From JACMLD01 sp963705285 (lineage in GTDB: Bacteria; Bacteroidota; Bacteroidia; Chitinophagales; Chitinophagaceae), in contig OY970066.1 of NCBI GenBank assembly GCA_963705285.1, forward strand, positions 2,108,001 through 2,172,000: 64,000 nucleotides of DNA, written 5' to 3'. Each line of letters opens with the position of its first letter. Within the stretch, counting starts at the first letter, position 1. Of this stretch, positions 27,546-36,411 are shown in pieces. Position numbers and translations under genes: made by a program. The notes under the pieces are model-generated. The model was given only the letters and a program-made list of their open reading frames with translations, ran no database searches and was not told where the DNA came from.

Positions 27546-28151
27546 ATGCACCTTTTCCTTCCTTCTAATCACCCCGCAGACCAGTCAATCATTGCAGGCC
27601 TCTTGCAGACCGGTATAGAAAGAAGAAAAGCAGAAGAACAATTATTTATTACTTACCAGTATTTTATAAAGGAAGGAATGCGCAAATATGCCATTGCCGA
27701 GGAAGAATCTTTTGATGCTTATAGCGATACCATGCTGGTTGCCGTTCAGAAAATAGGAGATGGTTCATTTGAAGGACGATCTTCTCTCAAAACCTGGTTG
27801 TTCCAGATTTTTCAGCACAAATGTGTTGACCTTTTACGCAAAAAGACGACCAATAAGAACAGCGTACACCAAACGGCGGCTGTTTCGGACATGTTGTACC
27901 AATTGTCTGATGCCAGTAAATCTATCATACAGCAAATGATGGAACGCGCAGATGCCGAGTTGTTGAAAAAAAAATTGCAGGAACTGGGCGATAAATGCCG
28001 GGAATTACTGCTTTATTCTGCAGACGGTTACACGGATAGACAACTGGCAACACAACTGGAATACAAATCTGCTGATGTGGTAAAAACAACCCGGCTGCGT
28101 TGCCTGCAAAAATTGCGGCAACTGTACAAAAACCCTTTGCACAATGAATGA
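27546..28151 (+). CDS. ECF-type RNA polymerase sigma factor
   Basis: 201 aa, sigma-70 family without regions 1 and 3. Region 2 spans about residues 25-95 (DAYSDTMLVAVQKIGDGSFEG ... SLKTWLFQIFQHKCVDLLRKK) and region 4 about 140-195 (LGDKCRELLLYSADGYTDRQL ... VVKTTRLRCLQKLRQL), with the helix-turn-helix in the latter. Its stop overlaps the start of the next gene by 8 nt, which implies translational coupling to the membrane protein that probably controls it. It is the first of five plus-strand genes leading to two peptidases and is the likely regulator of that run. Its promoter target sequence cannot be read here. Confidence 0.85.
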   Translation: MHLFLPSNHPADQSIIAGLLQTGIERRKAEEQLFITYQYFIKEGMRKYAIAEEESFDAYSDTMLVAVQKIGDGSFEGRSSLKTWLFQIFQHKCVDLLRKKTTNKNSVHQTAAVSDMLYQLSDASKSIIQQMMERADAELLKKKLQELGDKCRELLLYSADGYTDRQLATQLEYKSADVVKTTRLRCLQKLRQLYKNPLHNE

Positions 28152-28881
28152 GATTGACCTTATAAACGATTATTTTTCCGGAGCTCTTTCGCCGGAAGAA
28201 ATGAAACGGTTTGACCTGAAAATACAACAGGATCCTGTTTTTGCCGAAGACGTCGCATTTTTTTGCAGCGCACGGCAGGAAGCGAAAAATCAACTCCACG
28301 CAGAAAAGAAAGCGCAATTTCGCCAGTTATATGCAACCAGTTCTGACCAGCAAAAGAAGACGCCCGTATTTTTTATGCGCGGCTGGGTACGTACTGCCGC
28401 GGCGGCTTTAATTATTATAGCTGCGCTGCTTAGCTGGCTTTTATGGCCGCAAACCAGTGCCCGGGAACTAGCGGATCAATATATACAACAGCATTTTTAT
28501 CAGTTGCCCAATACCATGGGTAGCAACACCACAGACAGCCTGCAAACAGCCATCAACCTTACTAACCGCAACCAGCTGGCAGAAGCACTTGCTATTTTTG
28601 AAAACTTTGCTGCAAAAGATAATAAAAATGAATCCGCCATTAAAAATGCAGGCATTGTTTCCCTCCGCATGAAGAATTACGACAAAGCCCTTGCCTATTT
28701 TTCACAACTGGAACAAATGGCACAACTCTATTCAAACCCTGGAAAATTTTATAAAGCCATTACGCTGCTGCAGCGTAACCTGCCCGGTGATAAACAAACT
28801 GCCAAAACCCTTTTGGAAGAAGTTATTAAAAGCGACCCTGAAAACAAAGACATCGCAACCAGTATCAGCAAGCAATTGTAA
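28144..28881 (+). CDS. Membrane TPR protein, putative anti-sigma factor
   Basis: 245 aa. The cytoplasmic N-terminus (about 1-78) starts MNEIDLINDYFSGALSPEEM and looks like the short helical region of Bacteroidota anti-sigma proteins; no zinc-binding HxxxCxxC motif is present. One transmembrane helix (about 82-100, AAAALIIIAALLSWLLW). The C-terminal part (about 105-245) carries two or three TPR-like helical pairs (LAEALAIFENFAAKDNK, MKNYDKALAYFSQLEQ). The 8-nt overlap with the sigma gene and the topology suggest that the outside TPR part senses a signal and the inside part binds the sigma factor. That role is inference. Confidence 0.65.
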   Translation: MNEIDLINDYFSGALSPEEMKRFDLKIQQDPVFAEDVAFFCSARQEAKNQLHAEKKAQFRQLYATSSDQQKKTPVFFMRGWVRTAAAALIIIAALLSWLLWPQTSARELADQYIQQHFYQLPNTMGSNTTDSLQTAINLTNRNQLAEALAIFENFAAKDNKNESAIKNAGIVSLRMKNYDKALAYFSQLEQMAQLYSNPGKFYKAITLLQRNLPGDKQTAKTLLEEVIKSDPENKDIATSISKQL

Positions 28882-28908
28882 CCTATCACTCACCTAAAAA
28901 CTTTATGT

Positions 28909-29451
28909 ATGAAATGGGCAAGACGAAAAATGCAGGTTCCCCCAAAAACACATTCCAACATTCCGCCTGTTATATGGGCAGCCATTAAAGCGGAACACGA
29001 TGAATGGATTGAACTAATGGCCAACCCAACACCGGCCTCGCTTAAAAAAGCAGGTTTTCAGAAATGGTATATCTGCCAGTCGACAAAGGAGAAAAAGATA
29101 GTAAATGGTTTTTCAGATGATGACAAATTCAGCTATGAAGCCTTTGTAGGCGGATTTCTTGAGTACTTCGAAAGGTATGACAGCAAAAAGAAACATGATG
29201 AGAGAACAGTTTTCTTTGACTGGCAACCTGGCAATAAGGATGCACCGCTCACCATTTACCTGCGACCGGTGTATACGCCTTACAATTATTACGATAAAAA
29301 TGATAAACTAAAAAAGGATCCGGGCGGTTATCTAAAGTCGGTCAGTCCTAAGCAAAGTCCCCTGGCACCACCACCAGCAGATGGTCAAACAGATCCGCCG
29401 GGTGTGCCATTACCTCCACCACCACCCAGGCGTTTTGAGGATCAGACATAA
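28909..29451 (+). CDS. Uncharacterised protein with proline-rich tail
   Basis: 180 aa, family not recognised. There is no signal peptide or membrane helix, so it should be cytoplasmic. The core (about 10-120) is mixed, with aromatic-rich segments FQKWYICQST, FSYEAFVGGFLEYFERYD and VFFDWQPGNKD. The last 45 residues are P-rich, including GVPLPPPPPRRFEDQT. It lies between the TPR/anti-sigma-like gene and the S8 peptidase gene with short gaps (27 and 59 nt), so it probably belongs to the same transcription unit. It may be an adaptor, inhibitor or substrate of the peptidase; none is shown by the sequence. The ATG at 28930 is an alternative start. Confidence 0.55.
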   Translation: MKWARRKMQVPPKTHSNIPPVIWAAIKAEHDEWIELMANPTPASLKKAGFQKWYICQSTKEKKIVNGFSDDDKFSYEAFVGGFLEYFERYDSKKKHDERTVFFDWQPGNKDAPLTIYLRPVYTPYNYYDKNDKLKKDPGGYLKSVSPKQSPLAPPPADGQTDPPGVPLPPPPPRRFEDQT

Positions 29452-29510
29452 TATTTTGTATCAATTTCTGTGGCTTTTCACTGTTATTACTCTCGGAAAC
29501 CGCAAGTCTT

Positions 29511-30919
29511 ATGGCCTCCTTTAATTATCATTATCAACCGGAAATAGTTTTTAAAGTAAAAGATAAAAAAACTATTTCCGGTAATGATGAATCCGATCTT
29601 ACTTCTTTTTTTCGCCATCACGCACAGGTTGACTGGAAAGCGCTTTTTTTGGCTCACCCACATATTCAGATCAAAAGACTGTTTTGTACGTTGCAACCCA
29701 TTGAACTGGCCCCCTTAATTGAAAAAGCGAGGCAGTTAGATGCCAGCTACCAGGATCCGGAACTACTTTCTTATTTTATTATTGTTTGCCAAACCCTTGC
29801 TGATGCCACAGGAGTGCTTCAGCGGTTACAGCATATGAAACCGGTAGAAACTGCCTACTTGCGCGGACGGATAACCGACCCAGCGGTAACGGTAAAAAAA
29901 AACGACTATCCGCTAAACAGGGATACCTGAACCCTGCACCCCAGGGCATTGACGCACTATCTGCCTGGCAATATGCCGGCGGCAATGGGAGCGGGCCGGT
30001 AAAATTTATTGATGTTGAACAGGGCTGGCATTTGCGTCATGAAGCACTGCATGCCCGCAAACTTCCTTACACCGGTATAAACGCAAACGCATTTAAAGAC
30101 CATGGTACGGCTGCGCTGGGCGTGGTAACTATGAAAACCGGCAAAGGCACATACACCGGTGTTGCGCCTGAGGTAAACAATTTTGTGGTTTCTCAATGGC
30201 GGCCAGATGGAACACCCAATGAAGCAGATGCTATTCTTTACGCTGTTTCCTGCCTGGGTGCGGGTGATGTGTTGTTACTGGAAACACAATCTTTTGATGC
30301 AGCTACCGGTGACAGTCTTTGGCCAATTGAGATACAGGATGCCGTTTTTGACGTTATACAGTTAGCTACCACACTTGGTATTACAGTAATTGAACCTGCC
30401 GGCAATGGGAATACCAGTTTTAACCGCGGCAACAACCTCGACCATTATTCTGGCCACTCAAAAAATATATTTAATCCTGCTACTACAGCTTACCGCGATT
30501 CTGGTGCCATCATTGTAGCAGCTGCTACCAGTTCCGTCCCGCACCATCGCATACCATCTTCAAATTATGGCAGGCGGGTAAATTGTTACGCGTGGGGAGA
30601 GGGGGTAACAACAGCTGGTAGTTATCCAAATGATTCAGGTAAGTCCGGCAATTGTTATACAACTGTCTTCAATGGTACTTCCAGCGCAGCGGCAATTATT
30701 GCAGGGGCATGCATTTGTATACAAAGTACGGTTTGGGCTGCACGCCATCAATTTTTACATCCCACGGTTATCCGTAGTTTGGTGGCTAACCCTGCCATGG
30801 GTACGCCGGCAGGTAAAGGCACAACGGGTAAAATTGGGGTGATGCCCGATTTAAAAAAAATTCTTCATCATTGTTTGCAAGCAGACCATTTACTCATTAA
30901 CACCGATAAGCATCAATAA
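29511..30919 (+). CDS. Subtilisin-like (S8) serine peptidase read through a -1 frameshift
   Basis: The gene is in two frames. Frame one (29511-29930) encodes a 139-aa N-terminal region without signal peptide. The peptidase domain is in the -1 frame, open from before the break to 30919. The frames meet at nine A (29894-29902) that end in the heptamer A AAA AAC in zero frame (29897-29903), a classical -1 slippery site; slipping there gives KRLSAKQGYLNPAPQGIDAL, the usual lead into the S8 domain. The product would be about 469 aa. The triad is intact: Asp in FIDVEQG (30011), His in KDHGTAAL (30101) and Ser in NGTSSAA (30680), plus the oxyanion Asn in EPAGNGN. It may be programmed frameshifting, transcriptional slippage, a mutation or a sequencing error. 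It is followed by the CHAT gene 33 nt later. Confidence 0.75.
29897..29903 (+). promoter_or_regulatory. Candidate -1 ribosomal slippery heptamer A AAA AAC
   Basis: Zero-frame codons are GTA AAA AAA AAC; the heptamer sits in the required X XXY YYZ phase. Two small competing hairpins lie downstream: CAGGG (29918-29922) with CCCTG (29932-29936), or that CCCTG with CAGGG (29942-29946). They start 14 or more nt after the site, further than the usual 5-9 nt, so the stimulator is uncertain. Confidence 0.5.
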
Positions 30920-30964
30920 TCTTCGTAACTTTTAAGTCATTGCCGGCATGCAGTGACGAAAAAC

Positions 30965-33805
30965 ATGTTTAGTAAACTGATCGTTATCCTTTCTATGGTA
31001 AGAAAAGCAATTGTTGTGTTGGCAATGCTGTTTTTCTTTTTTTACCGGCCCGCATTTGCGCAATGTGCGTCTGCTTCCGAGTTCTATCGCACAATAACTG
31101 ATCCCACCCTGAACCGCATGGCTTTGGCAAACCTGCCCGATACATTACTGAAGATTGAACAACAATTGGTAGCCTGCCATTTTGAAAACGATTCTTTGCA
31201 CACGATTGTACTGAGAAAGATTGGCTGGGCCTATTTTGATCTCAAAAATTTTTCAGCGGCTACCCGTTATTTTAAACAATCGGCTGCCATCATCAGTCAA
31301 CACATTAACAGTGCCGCCATTGTACCGTCAGATCTTATCAGCGCTTATTACTACCTCTCCGGCTTTTGCGATTCACTGGGTAACGGACAAGCAGCCAGGC
31401 AATATGCCGACAGCTGTATTGCCGCCGGCTTCCGGTTACATTTGCAGGCTGATTATTTTTTTCTTTCTGCGCTGGTAAAACGGCAGATTTATTTTTATAA
31501 CCTGGGAGAATACCGGCTTTGCGCAGATGACGCGGTGCTCTGCGAAAAATATGCCGGCGAGTATCAGAAAAATGCCACCACAAAAGAGGAACGGCTTACT
31601 GGCCTGTACATTCAGCAAAGCAGTTTTGGATGGAATATCAATGCCCTAGCCAACCTTAACGAATTTGCAGAAGCGGAAACCATTCTCCACCAGAAAATAA
31701 TTGAATACCGAAAAGCAGGTCTGCTCAACTACCTGGCATTTGCGTATTCAAAAATGGCAGAGCTGGAAGAAAGGCGGGGCAATTACCGCAACGCTGTTTC
31801 ATATGCTATGCAGTCTTTTAGGTTGTACAGGCAAACCGGTAATTTTTTTAATTGCAAACAACTGCTAAATGAGCTGGGCAATAATATTTATTTCCGGCAT
31901 TTCAGGCAATACGACAGCGCCCTGTATTGCTATCGCACAGCGCTTTCAATACAAAATATTGATAAATCGCTTGAGCTGAAAGTACCGGTAGAAGACATGG
32001 GTATCTGCAACAATATCGCTAATGTGTATGTAGAGAAAAAACAGTTTGATTCTGCTTTTGTTTATTTTGATATTGCCTTCGGTAAAATACAGCCAGGCCT
32101 CAGCGAGAAGACCATACTACAGTATAAAAACCTCAGCGAATTTGCGCATCAGTATAAAATGGATTACCTCGTACATCTGTTAATTGATAAAGGCGACGCG
32201 TACAAGCGGCAATTTGAAGCTACTGCAAAGCCCGGATCGCTCGCCAATGCAATACAAACTTACCAGGTGGCCGATAAGTTACTGGAACGGTTCATCAAAG
32301 CGCAATTTGAAACGGCATCAAGGCTTTACTGGCGAAAGGATTCACGGCAGTTGTATGAAAATGCCATTCGTGCCTGCTGGCTGGCCAATGATCCTGAAAA
32401 AGCATTTTATTTTTTTGAAAGAAGCCGTGCGGTGCTCCTCGCCATTCAACTGGCCGAACAAAATTGGCTGGATAATGATGCTATTACCAGCCTTGCCACC
32501 ATAAAAAGTAAGCTGGTGTATTTTCAGGGCATACGAAAAGGAGCTATAGAAAATTCTATAACATACAAACAATATGCCGACAGCATTTTAACGTATAGCC
32601 AGGCTATGTATTACAAACAGGAAGGTATCAGGCAACAGCACAAACGGTATTACCAGTACAACGATACTACAATGGCTTCTGTAAATGATGTACGCAAATA
32701 CTTGTTAAACGATCACCAGGCGCTGGTGGAGATTTTTTCCGGTGCGGCCGATGAGTATATACTAATGATTACGCCCGGCGGCATGCGTGTAAAACGTATA
32801 GACAAGACAACATGCGACCAATTGACCGGCAAATTCATAACGTATATAACTAACCGCAATTTGCTTAACAGTGATTTTAACGGGTTTAAAACATTATCAG
32901 CAAAACTACATGCCTTGCTGTTCCAGGGAATGAATTTGCCGGATGGCCGCATCATTATATCGCCCGATGGCGCCTATTTTCCATTTGAATCACTGGTTAC
33001 AGCCAACAATGCTGCAAGCCCGGTTTATTTTCTTGAAAAGCATATGGTGAGTTATACATATTCTGCCCAATACCTGTTTAATAATTTTACAACTGCCGGT
33101 ACAAAGGTGGCAGGCAATTTTTTTGGTGTAGCGCCGATCCGTTACCGCAGCAATCCAGATTTACCAGATCTTACCGGCAGTGATGCATCGCTCAAAAAAA
33201 TTGGCCTGCGCATGACCGATCCCGTTTATCTCACTGGCAACAACGCATCGCGCAACAATTTTATGCGGCAATACTTTCAGTATACTACCATTCAATTGTA
33301 TACACATGCCGCGGACAGCAGTAACAGAAGTGAACCGGTCTTGTATTTTAATGATTCGGCATTATACCTGTCTGAACTGGTGCCGGGCATAAAACCTGCT
33401 ACGCAGCTGGTGGTTTTGTCTGCCTGCGAAACGGGTAATGGCACCATGTACCAGGGAGAAGGTGTATTTAGTTTTAACCGTGCTTTTGCGGCAATGGGTG
33501 TGCGTTCTTCAGTAACCAACTTATGGTCTATAGATAACCTGGCTACTTACCGGTTAACAGAATTCTTTTATGAATACCTGGCGCAAGGCCTTGCTTTGGA
33601 TGTTGCCCTGCAGCGTGCAAAGTTAGCTTTTATAAAAAATACACCGGGCGGCGGAGGGCTCCCATATTATTGGGCGGCACCGATATTAGTGGGTAAAACC
33701 AATCCGGTGCCGGTTAATAAAGCATTTGCCTGGCAATATTTACTTGCCGGCATGGTTGCAGTTGCCGGGCTTGTATTTTTTGCGTGGAGAAAATGGAAGC
33801 GTTGA
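30965..33805 (+). CDS. Exported TPR-CHAT (caspase-fold) peptidase, membrane-anchored
   Basis: About 946 aa. CHAT domains are cysteine peptidases of the caspase/separase clan. A hydrophobic N-terminus (VRKAIVVLAMLFFFFYRPAFA) is a signal peptide. Residues about 40-480 are TPR-like helical repeats, including LEERRGNYRNAVSYAMQSF. The CHAT domain covers about 620-905: catalytic His in LYTHAADSS (codon 33305-33307) and Cys in VVLSACETGNG (codon 33425-33427), with GEGVFSFNRAFAAMGVRSSV and LPYYWAAPILVG. A C-terminal transmembrane helix (YLLAGMVAVAGLVFFAW) and basic tail suggest that the protein is anchored with the TPR and CHAT parts in the periplasm. The start could be ATG 30965, GTG 30953 or ATG 30995. 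Its stop abuts the convergent glyA stop without a gap. Confidence 0.85.
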   Translation: MFSKLIVILSMVRKAIVVLAMLFFFFYRPAFAQCASASEFYRTITDPTLNRMALANLPDTLLKIEQQLVACHFENDSLHTIVLRKIGWAYFDLKNFSAATRYFKQSAAIISQHINSAAIVPSDLISAYYYLSGFCDSLGNGQAARQYADSCIAAGFRLHLQADYFFLSALVKRQIYFYNLGEYRLCADDAVLCEKYAGEYQKNATTKEERLTGLYIQQSSFGWNINALANLNEFAEAETILHQKIIEYRKAGLLNYLAFAYSKMAELEERRGNYRNAVSYAMQSFRLYRQTGNFFNCKQLLNELGNNIYFRHFRQYDSALYCYRTALSIQNIDKSLELKVPVEDMGICNNIANVYVEKKQFDSAFVYFDIAFGKIQPGLSEKTILQYKNLSEFAHQYKMDYLVHLLIDKGDAYKRQFEATAKPGSLANAIQTYQVADKLLERFIKAQFETASRLYWRKDSRQLYENAIRACWLANDPEKAFYFFERSRAVLLAIQLAEQNWLDNDAITSLATIKSKLVYFQGIRKGAIENSITYKQYADSILTYSQAMYYKQEGIRQQHKRYYQYNDTTMASVNDVRKYLLNDHQALVEIFSGAADEYILMITPGGMRVKRIDKTTCDQLTGKFITYITNRNLLNSDFNGFKTLSAKLHALLFQGMNLPDGRIIISPDGAYFPFESLVTANNAASPVYFLEKHMVSYTYSAQYLFNNFTTAGTKVAGNFFGVAPIRYRSNPDLPDLTGSDASLKKIGLRMTDPVYLTGNNASRNNFMRQYFQYTTIQLYTHAADSSNRSEPVLYFNDSALYLSELVPGIKPATQLVVLSACETGNGTMYQGEGVFSFNRAFAAMGVRSSVTNLWSIDNLATYRLTEFFYEYLAQGLALDVALQRAKLAFIKNTPGGGGLPYYWAAPILVGKTNPVPVNKAFAWQYLLAGMVAVAGLVFFAWRKWKR

Positions 33806-35086
33806 TTATCCCAGTTCAGGGTATAACACAAACTGCTCCATAAATTCGTTTACCTGCTTACGTACTGTAGTGATGATATTTTCATCGTCTGCATTCATCA
33901 GTACATTATCAATAACGTTTACTACAAACTGCATGTGCTCTTCTTTCATGCCGCGGGTGGTAATGGCGGGTGTGCCGAGGCGTATGCCAGATGTTACAAA
34001 TGCGCTTTTATCATCAAAAGGAACCATGTTCTTATTAAGGGTAATATCTGCTTTTACCAATGCCTGTTCTGCTTTTTTACCGCTAATATTCTTATTACGC
34101 AGATCAATCAGCATTAAATGATTGTCTGTGCCGCTGCTGATGAGCTGGTAACCTTTATCTACAAACGCTTTGGCCATTGCCTGTGCATTGGTGATCACCT
34201 GCTTGGCATACACGGTAAATTCATCGGTTAGAATTTCGCCAAATGCTACAGCTTTGGCAGCAATTACATGTTCCAGCGGGCCGCCCTGAATACCAGGAAA
34301 TACTGCCATATCAATGAGGTTGCTCATAAGGCGCGTATTGCCTTTTACATCCTTCAACCCAAACGGGTTTTCAAAGTCTTTTTTCATCAGTATGATGCCA
34401 CCGCGCGGTCCGCGCAAAGTCTTATGCGTGGTGGAGCTCACAAAATGACAGTGTTCAAAAGGAGAATTCAATAAGTTCTTGGCAATCAGTCCGGCAGGGT
34501 GGGCCATATCGCACAGCACAAAAGCACCAATTTCATCCGCTACTTTACGGATGCGGGCATAATCCCAATCGCGGCTATAAGCAGATGCACCGCAGATAAT
34601 TAATTTTGGTTTTTCTTTGCGGGCCTGTGCTTCCAGCATTTCGTAATCAACACGGCCGGTTTCTTTTTTTACGCCATAAAAAAATGGCTGGTACAGTTTA
34701 CCGCTGAAGTTAACAGGTGAACCATGCGTTAAATGGCCACCCATACTAAGGTCAAGCCCCAATATTTTATCGCCTGCCTGCAGAATAGCCAGTAGTACTG
34801 CTGCATTTGCCTGTGCACCGCTATGGGGTTGAACGTTGGCATAATCGCAGTTAAAAATTTGTTTAAGACGGTCTATCGCCAGTTGTTCGGTCTGATCCAC
34901 AATTTCGCACCCTGCATAATACCGGCGGCCGGGGTAGCCTTCAGCATATTTATTGGTCATTACATTGCCCATGGCCTGCATTACCTGCAGCGATGTAAAG
35001 TTCTCAGAAGCAATCAGTTCTATACCATGACGCTGGCGTTGTAGCTCTTTGTTTATCAGATCAAAAACTAAGGTATCTCTTTGCAT
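33806..35086 (-). CDS. glyA: Serine hydroxymethyltransferase
   Basis: 426-aa PLP enzyme that interconverts serine and glycine with tetrahydrofolate, the main source of one-carbon units. ELIASENFTS near the N-terminus, PHSGAQANAAVL near 100, and the lysine motif SSTTHKTLRGPRGGI near residue 225, which holds PLP, are all typical. The length is normal. The ATG ending at 35086 lies inside the last codons of the upstream serine hydrolase gene (19-nt overlap), which suggests co-transcription or at least coupling. The stop is directly adjacent to the CHAT gene stop on the other strand. Confidence 0.95.
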   Translation of the reverse strand: MQRDTLVFDLINKELQRQRHGIELIASENFTSLQVMQAMGNVMTNKYAEGYPGRRYYAGCEIVDQTEQLAIDRLKQIFNCDYANVQPHSGAQANAAVLLAILQAGDKILGLDLSMGGHLTHGSPVNFSGKLYQPFFYGVKKETGRVDYEMLEAQARKEKPKLIICGASAYSRDWDYARIRKVADEIGAFVLCDMAHPAGLIAKNLLNSPFEHCHFVSSTTHKTLRGPRGGIILMKKDFENPFGLKDVKGNTRLMSNLIDMAVFPGIQGGPLEHVIAAKAVAFGEILTDEFTVYAKQVITNAQAMAKAFVDKGYQLISSGTDNHLMLIDLRNKNISGKKAEQALVKADITLNKNMVPFDDKSAFVTSGIRLGTPAITTRGMKEEHMQFVVNVIDNVLMNADDENIITTVRKQVNEFMEQFVLYPELG

Positions 35087-36222
35087 GGCGCAAAATTAGG
35101 AGAACTATCCATAAAAGATACAAGGGCTTCCAGTTTGGTGAAAGAATTGTTAGTAACGCCCAGTATGTCATTGATTTGCTGTACCAGCTTTTCAAGGTCA
35201 ACGCCGGTTCTGTTTGAAAAGATGCTTATGGTATACCGTTGAGAAGGAATGGTAAATACAATTGCGCGGAAACCACCATTGGAACCAGTATGATATACTG
35301 CTTTTGCTGAATCTTTCTCGCTGATGAACCACCCGTATCCGTAAGAAAGTTTGTTGGCAGCATCTACCGGGTATTGTGCAGACAGGCATTGACGCACCGT
35401 TTCTTTATTGGCGGATGAGGATTGGTGCAAAAATTTCAACCAGCGCAGGTAGTCATCAGCAGAAGTGTATATGCCACCGTCGCCTTCGGTAGAAAAAAAG
35501 ATGGCCTCATTGGCATCCAACCGGCTGAATGGAGCGCTGTTATTTTGATGGTCATAACCAATAGCCTGCCTGTATATGGGTTTGCCAATTTGCAATACTT
35601 CAGAATGGTGCATGGATAATGGCGTAAAAATATTTTTTTTGAGGTAGAGGTGGTAAGGCATCCCGCTTACCTTTTCTATAATCATGGCCAGCAGGCAGTA
35701 AGCCGTATTGCTGTATCGGTATTGTGTGCCGGGTGCAAAATAGGTACTGTCTATTTTTTTCACCGCTTGTAATACATCTTTATCAGTGGCATGTTTAATG
35801 ATGCCGGTGTCTGTAAAGTTATAATGATCAATAATGCCCGAACTATGGGTAAGCAATTGCCGAATGGTAATGGCATTGCCGGTTACCGGATTAAAATCTG
35901 GAAAATACTGAATGAGTTTATCCTGTAATGACAATTGTTTTTTGGCCGCCAGCTGTACAATACAAAATGCGGTAAACTGTTTGGTAATAGAACCGATATT
36001 GAAATTCGTACTGCTGGTTATTTTTTCGTTTGTTTGTGTGCTGGCAACACCATATCCCTTTTTAAAAACAAGTGTATGATTTACAGTAATTGTTACAAAG
36101 GCACCGGGTTCATTGTCTTTGTAAGATGTTTTCAATAAAGCGTCAATTTCTTTTACAGGTTGCTGACAAAAAACAGGTGCTGCATACAGCAAAGAAGCGA
36201 GCCAGAAAGTAATACACTTCAT
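35068..36222 (-). CDS. Exported serine hydrolase (beta-lactamase/PBP4* family)
   Basis: About 384 aa; the ATG ending at 36222 is chosen because it begins a signal peptide (MKCITFWLASLLYAAPVFC; the Cys then allows lipidation as an alternative). Class C beta-lactamase-related motifs: S-x-x-K as GSITKQFTAF (about 73), Y-x-N as YSNTAYCLL, and the third box HTGSNGGFRA in place of KTG. Members hydrolyse amide or ester bonds in cell-wall peptides or esters; the exact substrate is unknown. The 3' end overlaps glyA by 19 nt. Confidence 0.8.
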   Translation of the reverse strand: MKCITFWLASLLYAAPVFCQQPVKEIDALLKTSYKDNEPGAFVTITVNHTLVFKKGYGVASTQTNEKITSSTNFNIGSITKQFTAFCIVQLAAKKQLSLQDKLIQYFPDFNPVTGNAITIRQLLTHSSGIIDHYNFTDTGIIKHATDKDVLQAVKKIDSTYFAPGTQYRYSNTAYCLLAMIIEKVSGMPYHLYLKKNIFTPLSMHHSEVLQIGKPIYRQAIGYDHQNNSAPFSRLDANEAIFFSTEGDGGIYTSADDYLRWLKFLHQSSSANKETVRQCLSAQYPVDAANKLSYGYGWFISEKDSAKAVYHTGSNGGFRAIVFTIPSQRYTISIFSNRTGVDLEKLVQQINDILGVTNNSFTKLEALVSFMDSSPNFAPCKEIP

Positions 36223-36411
36223 TTGTAGTGGTTTTAGCGCCATTTGTTAATGCTGTTCTAATAAAAGGCAATTTTAAATAAGCCTGCAAACGTAAAATAT
36301 CCTACTTTCATACCTTGTTTATACAGGTAATGGAGAGGATAAGATACGGGTACGGCTGCAAAATAAAAAATTAGCTGATCCGGAGTAGCAGAACCTGGTT
36401 AACACTCATAT

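Noticed and set aside
29894..29903. Insertion-sequence frameshift window
   Set aside because: A AAA AA(G/C) is typical of IS transposase frameshifting, but both frames here belong to an S8 peptidase and no transposase motifs or terminal repeats occur.
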